From Candidatus Gastranaerophilales bacterium (GTDB taxonomy: Bacteria > Cyanobacteriota > Vampirovibrionia > Gastranaerophilales > Gastranaerophilaceae), in NCBI GenBank assembly GCA_003150395.1, contig QAMI01000055.1, forward strand, positions 36,531-69,003: a stretch of DNA of 32,473 nucleotides. The letters are read 5' to 3'. The translations under genes and the position numbers were made by a program. Positions 30,691 to 32,473 of the stretch are shown here, piece by piece; the first letter of the stretch is position 1; the number at the start of each line of letters is the position of its first letter. Below the pieces are notes generated by a model. It was not told the origin of the DNA, did not search any database, and saw only the letters and a program-made list of their open reading frames with translations.

Positions 30691-30696
30691 TATTTC

Positions 30697-30726
30697 TATA
30701 TAACTTCAAAAACATTATGCTGTCAA
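30697..30726 (-). promoter_or_regulatory. rpsL promoter
   Basis: A perfect -35 TTGACA (30726-30721), an 18-base spacer, and TATATA (30702-30697) on the minus strand. Confidence 0.75.
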
Positions 30727-30753
30727 GCAAACATCATATTTTTGTTTAAATTA

Positions 30754-30782
30754 TTGAAAAATTTGTTATAATAAGTTATAAT
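30754..30782 (+). promoter_or_regulatory. Promoter of the 214-aa anchored protein
   Basis: TTGAAA (30754-30759), a 17-base spacer, TATAAT (30777-30782), 23 bases before the ATG at 30806. Confidence 0.7.
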
Positions 30783-30805
30783 AGTATAATAATCAGGAGA
30801 GTAAA

Positions 30806-31450
30806 ATGAAAATAAAAATTTATTTTGGAATAATAATTTTATTAACTTGTTTTTTAATATATGCAGTGTTTTTTATGAAAAGTGATTATATAACAGATGA
30901 AACACTGCCGCCGACAGTTGCTGTTAAACAAGTTACAATTGGTGACACAAATATCAAAACATATACTCCGGATTTTCTTCCAAAACCTATTCCAGAAGAT
31001 GTTCTAAAAGGTTCAGAAGAAAATGATTTTTATTACTACCTTTTTTTGAATCCTAACAAAAAAACTATTTTTTATCAGTATAAAACTGGTTCCAAAAGTC
31101 CTGAAGACAGTGAAACTTTCCACAAAGATATTGAAAATTACCTTGGCAAAGTTTTGATTGACGGAAATTATAAAAATTATTGGGTTACGGACAAAGGGGC
31201 AAATATTTATGAACGCCGGATTTTGCAATTCAACAAAGTTGCCAATTACGTACCGGGTGAAAATGATTCAAAGGCGTTAATTAAACAGATGGAAGAGGCT
31301 AAAGCTCGTATTGATGCAGTGAAAGATTTTTATAAAGAGTGTGCAAAAACTATGTGCATAATTAATAATCAAACTCATGAGTATGTCGTAATTAATAAAC
31401 GCAACATAGATATTGCTAAAAAGGCACTAGAGGATTACAAACGATGGTAA
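30806..31450 (+). CDS. Uncharacterised membrane-anchored protein (214 aa)
   Basis: The N-terminal hydrophobic segment (4-23, YFGIIILLTCFLIYAVFF) is an uncleaved anchor or a signal; the rest is outside the cytoplasm. Residues 40-70 are Pro/Thr-rich (TPDFLPKPIPEDV), 75-150 mix strands and helices (FYYYLFLNPNKKTIFYQYKT), and 150-214 are helical, with a Cys pair in ECAKTMCI. No family recognised; the NPNKKTIFYQYKTGS stretch and Cys pair loosely recall thioredoxin-fold proteins, but no CxxC is present. GGAGAG precedes the ATG, and it has its own good promoter. The stop abuts that of convergent leuD with no spacer. Confidence 0.7.
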   Translation: MKIKIYFGIIILLTCFLIYAVFFMKSDYITDETLPPTVAVKQVTIGDTNIKTYTPDFLPKPIPEDVLKGSEENDFYYYLFLNPNKKTIFYQYKTGSKSPEDSETFHKDIENYLGKVLIDGNYKNYWVTDKGANIYERRILQFNKVANYVPGENDSKALIKQMEEAKARIDAVKDFYKECAKTMCIINNQTHEYVVINKRNIDIAKKALEDYKRW

Positions 31451-31948
31451 TTAATCTGTGAGTTTGAATTCACCATATTTCTTAATATGTTCAACAAGTC
31501 CGCCATCGTTAAGCATTCTAATCATAACGGGCGGAATTGGTTCAATCTGAATAACGGCACCATTAGTAAGATTTTTGATTATTCCTTTTTCAATGTCAAC
31601 CTCAAGTTCATCTCCTGCATCAATTGCGTCAGTGTCGCATTCAATTGCCAAAAGTCCTATATTTATTGCATTTCTATAGAAAATTCTTGCAAAGGATTTT
31701 GCAATAACAGCGCCGACTCCGGCTATTTTAATAATTTGCGGAGCATGTTCTCTTGAAGAGCCTAAGCCAAAATTTTCACCGGCAACAACAAAATCGCCTT
31801 TTTTCATCCTGCTTGCAAATGTCTCATCCGCATCTTCAAGAACGTGTTTTGCAAATTCCGGTAAATTTGAGCGCAGATGAAATAATCTGCCAGGTGCAAT
31901 GTGGTCAGTTGATATATTATCCCCGAATTTAAAAGCTTTTCCTCTCAT
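31451..31948 (-). CDS. leuD: 3-isopropylmalate dehydratase small subunit (LeuD type)
   Basis: 165-residue swivel domain of isopropylmalate isomerase (leucine synthesis), which partners with LeuC. FGDNISTDHIAPGRL, VVAGENFGLGSSREHAPQII (the GSSREHAP substrate loop), AVIAKSFARIFYRNAINIGL and the C-terminal AVIQIEPIPPVM are the standard blocks. AAGGAGA precedes the ATG. The archaeal-type short form is shared with homoaconitase and methylthioalkylmalate isomerase small subunits, so LeuD is the most likely but not the only possibility. leuC is not in the window downstream and would be expected elsewhere. Confidence 0.92.
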   Translation of the reverse strand: MRGKAFKFGDNISTDHIAPGRLFHLRSNLPEFAKHVLEDADETFASRMKKGDFVVAGENFGLGSSREHAPQIIKIAGVGAVIAKSFARIFYRNAINIGLLAIECDTDAIDAGDELEVDIEKGIIKNLTNGAVIQIEPIPPVMIRMLNDGGLVEHIKKYGEFKLTD

Positions 31949-32033
31949 GTTTTTCTCCTTGTTTTTTCCATAATACTACAAAAATAAATAATAGTATGTT
32001 ATAATAATAAAAGATTGATAAAGAGGAATAACT

Positions 32034-32473
32034 ATGTATTTCAGCAGAAAATGTAAAATTACTTTTATAAGCCACGGTGCAACAATATATTCAGAAGAGG
32101 GTCGTTTTTCAGATGCGGAAAATTATCCGCCGCTAAATGAAGCAGGACAATACGAAATTGAGAAAATTACTGAATTTTTACGAATGAGAGGTATTAAGAA
32201 CGATAAAATTTATACTTCTCCGGCCACACGTACTATCCAAAGCGCACAGACTATTGCAAAACTATACAAAAAGAATTATGAAATAGTTGAAGGGTTGACT
32301 CCGAGAAAATGCGGCACTTTTAACGGTTTAACATACGAGCAGATTGAACAAAAATACCCGAAAGATTTTGAACAGCTTATTAATAATCCGGATATCCCGA
32401 CCCCGAAGGATGCAGAGGCTCTGGCTGATTTTGTTAACCGTATTAAATTGATTATTGATAAAATTGTTGAAGA
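32034..32473 (+). CDS. Histidine phosphatase (phosphoglycerate mutase-like) family protein, 3' end outside window
   Basis: 146 codons are visible from the ATG at 32034, after AAGAGGAA. ITFISHGATIY is the family's first strand and catalytic loop, but the RHG triad is SHG (agc cac ggt), so the phosphate-binding Arg is Ser while the catalytic His is kept. LNEAGQYEIEKITEFL, YTSPATRTIQSAQTIA (second Arg present) and PRKCGTFNGLTYEQIEQKYP follow the normal order of the family. The second catalytic His would lie beyond the window end. The reaction is unknown; members include sugar-phosphate phosphatases and cobamide phosphatases. Confidence 0.82.
   Translation, partial: MYFSRKCKITFISHGATIYSEEGRFSDAENYPPLNEAGQYEIEKITEFLRMRGIKNDKIYTSPATRTIQSAQTIAKLYKKNYEIVEGLTPRKCGTFNGLTYEQIEQKYPKDFEQLINNPDIPTPKDAEALADFVNRIKLIIDKIVE

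Noticed and set aside
1..32473. CRISPR arrays, insertion sequences, prophage or integrase genes
   Set aside because: I saw no regularly spaced repeats, transposase or integrase motifs, or target-site duplications.

Overview
The window reads as chromosome of an AT-rich, non-photosynthetic relative of the cyanobacteria, most likely a gut Melainabacterium (Vampirovibrionia, order Gastranaerophilales). This is inference from protein style: pseudopilins with an SFTLAEVLITLG start, signal-less proteins beginning MGM(A/S)ASQARLL, CsaB, and an oxygen-defence pair (desulfoferrodoxin plus ferritin) typical of anaerobes. I see no mobile element, CRISPR array or prophage.

Layout. 1-5.1 kb: a CHASE2 nucleotide cyclase (cut by the window edge) diverges from a tightly overlapped eda-kdgK-csaB operon, which converges on an EF-hand protein. 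5.2-7.0 kb: tRNA-Leu(UAA), a patatin lipase and a small HEAT-like protein. 7.1-9.1 kb: a 651-residue MGMxASQARLL protein. 9.2-13.7 kb, minus strand: a PLP decarboxylase-family protein and a PilZ protein, then a secreted multi-domain PLD nuclease and a YdjC deacetylase. 13.7-15.3 kb: a membrane GT2 glycosyltransferase and an unknown protein. 15.3-15.6 kb: a long-form SRP RNA. 15.6-17.7 kb: a pseudopilin divergent from an XRE regulator, then desulfoferrodoxin-ferritin. 17.8-21.5 kb: a REC-PAS-histidine kinase, a NarL-type regulator and an exported protein. 21.5-25.6 kb, minus strand: a putative metallopeptidase co-transcribed behind a second MGMxASQARLL protein carrying GLUG repeats, a GIY-YIG protein and a small Cys/Gly-rich protein. 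25.8-32.5 kb: an AMIN-like protein, wecB, glutaredoxin plus a hybrid-cluster-like protein lacking most metal ligands, rpsL-rpsG, an unknown anchored protein, leuD and a partial histidine phosphatase.

Main finding. The two MGMxASQARLL proteins share their N-terminal ~50 and C-terminal ~100 residues, while their middles are unrelated. Both genes have a TAAA-N16-GCCGATACC element upstream, which matches the flagellar sigma-28/sigma-D promoter consensus. They have no Sec signal. I infer a modular, flagellin-like family of exported or structural proteins, one member of which is co-transcribed with a signal-less HEFVH putative protease. The second lead is the cluster-stripped Hcp paralogue next to a glutaredoxin.
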